Source: Saccoglossus kowalevskii
Lineage: Eukaryota > Hemichordata > Enteropneusta > Harrimaniidae
Assembly (NCBI RefSeq): GCF_000003605.2
Contig: NW_003158746.1
Span: 86,914-115,492 of the forward strand
DNA length: 28,579 nucleotides
Direction: 5' to 3'
In this document: positions 28,563 to 28,579 of the stretch, one piece after another
Position numbering within the stretch: position 1 is the stretch's first letter
Layout of the letters: every line of letters starts with the position of its first letter
Notes under the pieces: model-generated
Database searches by the model: none
What the model saw: only the letters and a program-made list of their open reading frames with translations
What the model was told of the DNA's origin: nothing
Translations under genes and position numbers: made by a program

Positions 28563-28579
28563 TATACCTGATGACTAAA

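Overview
The window is animal nuclear DNA. It has intron-split genes with GT..AG splice sites, AT-rich introns, an assembly gap (15038-15140) and many DNA-transposon and LINE remnants. I cannot name the species. An invertebrate genome fits the compact introns and the repeat types; invertebrate deuterostomes (hemichordate, cephalochordate, echinoderm) are my first guess, but this is inference.

The left 10.4 kb is a minus-strand gene for a NEK11-like NIMA-related kinase, rebuilt here exon by exon. Nine exons (10353 down to 2491) keep reading phase across every junction. A tenth exon (392-529) fits well and a possible last exon lies at 38-123. The introns hold a LINE ORF1 remnant, a tRNA-derived SINE, a 1.4-kb minisatellite split by a small transposon, and two or three MITE-like elements.

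From about 12.9 to 13.35 kb lies a compact promoter region between divergent genes. On the plus strand follows the orthologue of ASTE1 (asteroid homolog 1, an XPG/FEN1-family nuclease), with its 772-codon CDS in one exon (15487-17805). From memory, NEK11 and ASTE1 are also head-to-head neighbours in the human genome, so this looks like an ancient conserved gene pair with a shared promoter. Both families are linked to the DNA-damage response.

The right 10 kb is repeat-rich. A tandem array with units of about 300 bp follows ASTE1 (18420-19490). Then comes a large imperfect inverted duplication: left arm 19649-23124, right arm 25155-28407, spacer about 2.0 kb. Each arm carries a broken hAT-type (ZMYM1-like) transposase, minus strand on the left and plus strand on the right, with shared inactivating lesions. 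The spacer holds a third, older fragment of the same transposase, the end of a LINE ORF2, and an unrecognised coding-like ORF that crosses the inner breakpoint. No CRISPR array, operon or bacterial-type system is present.
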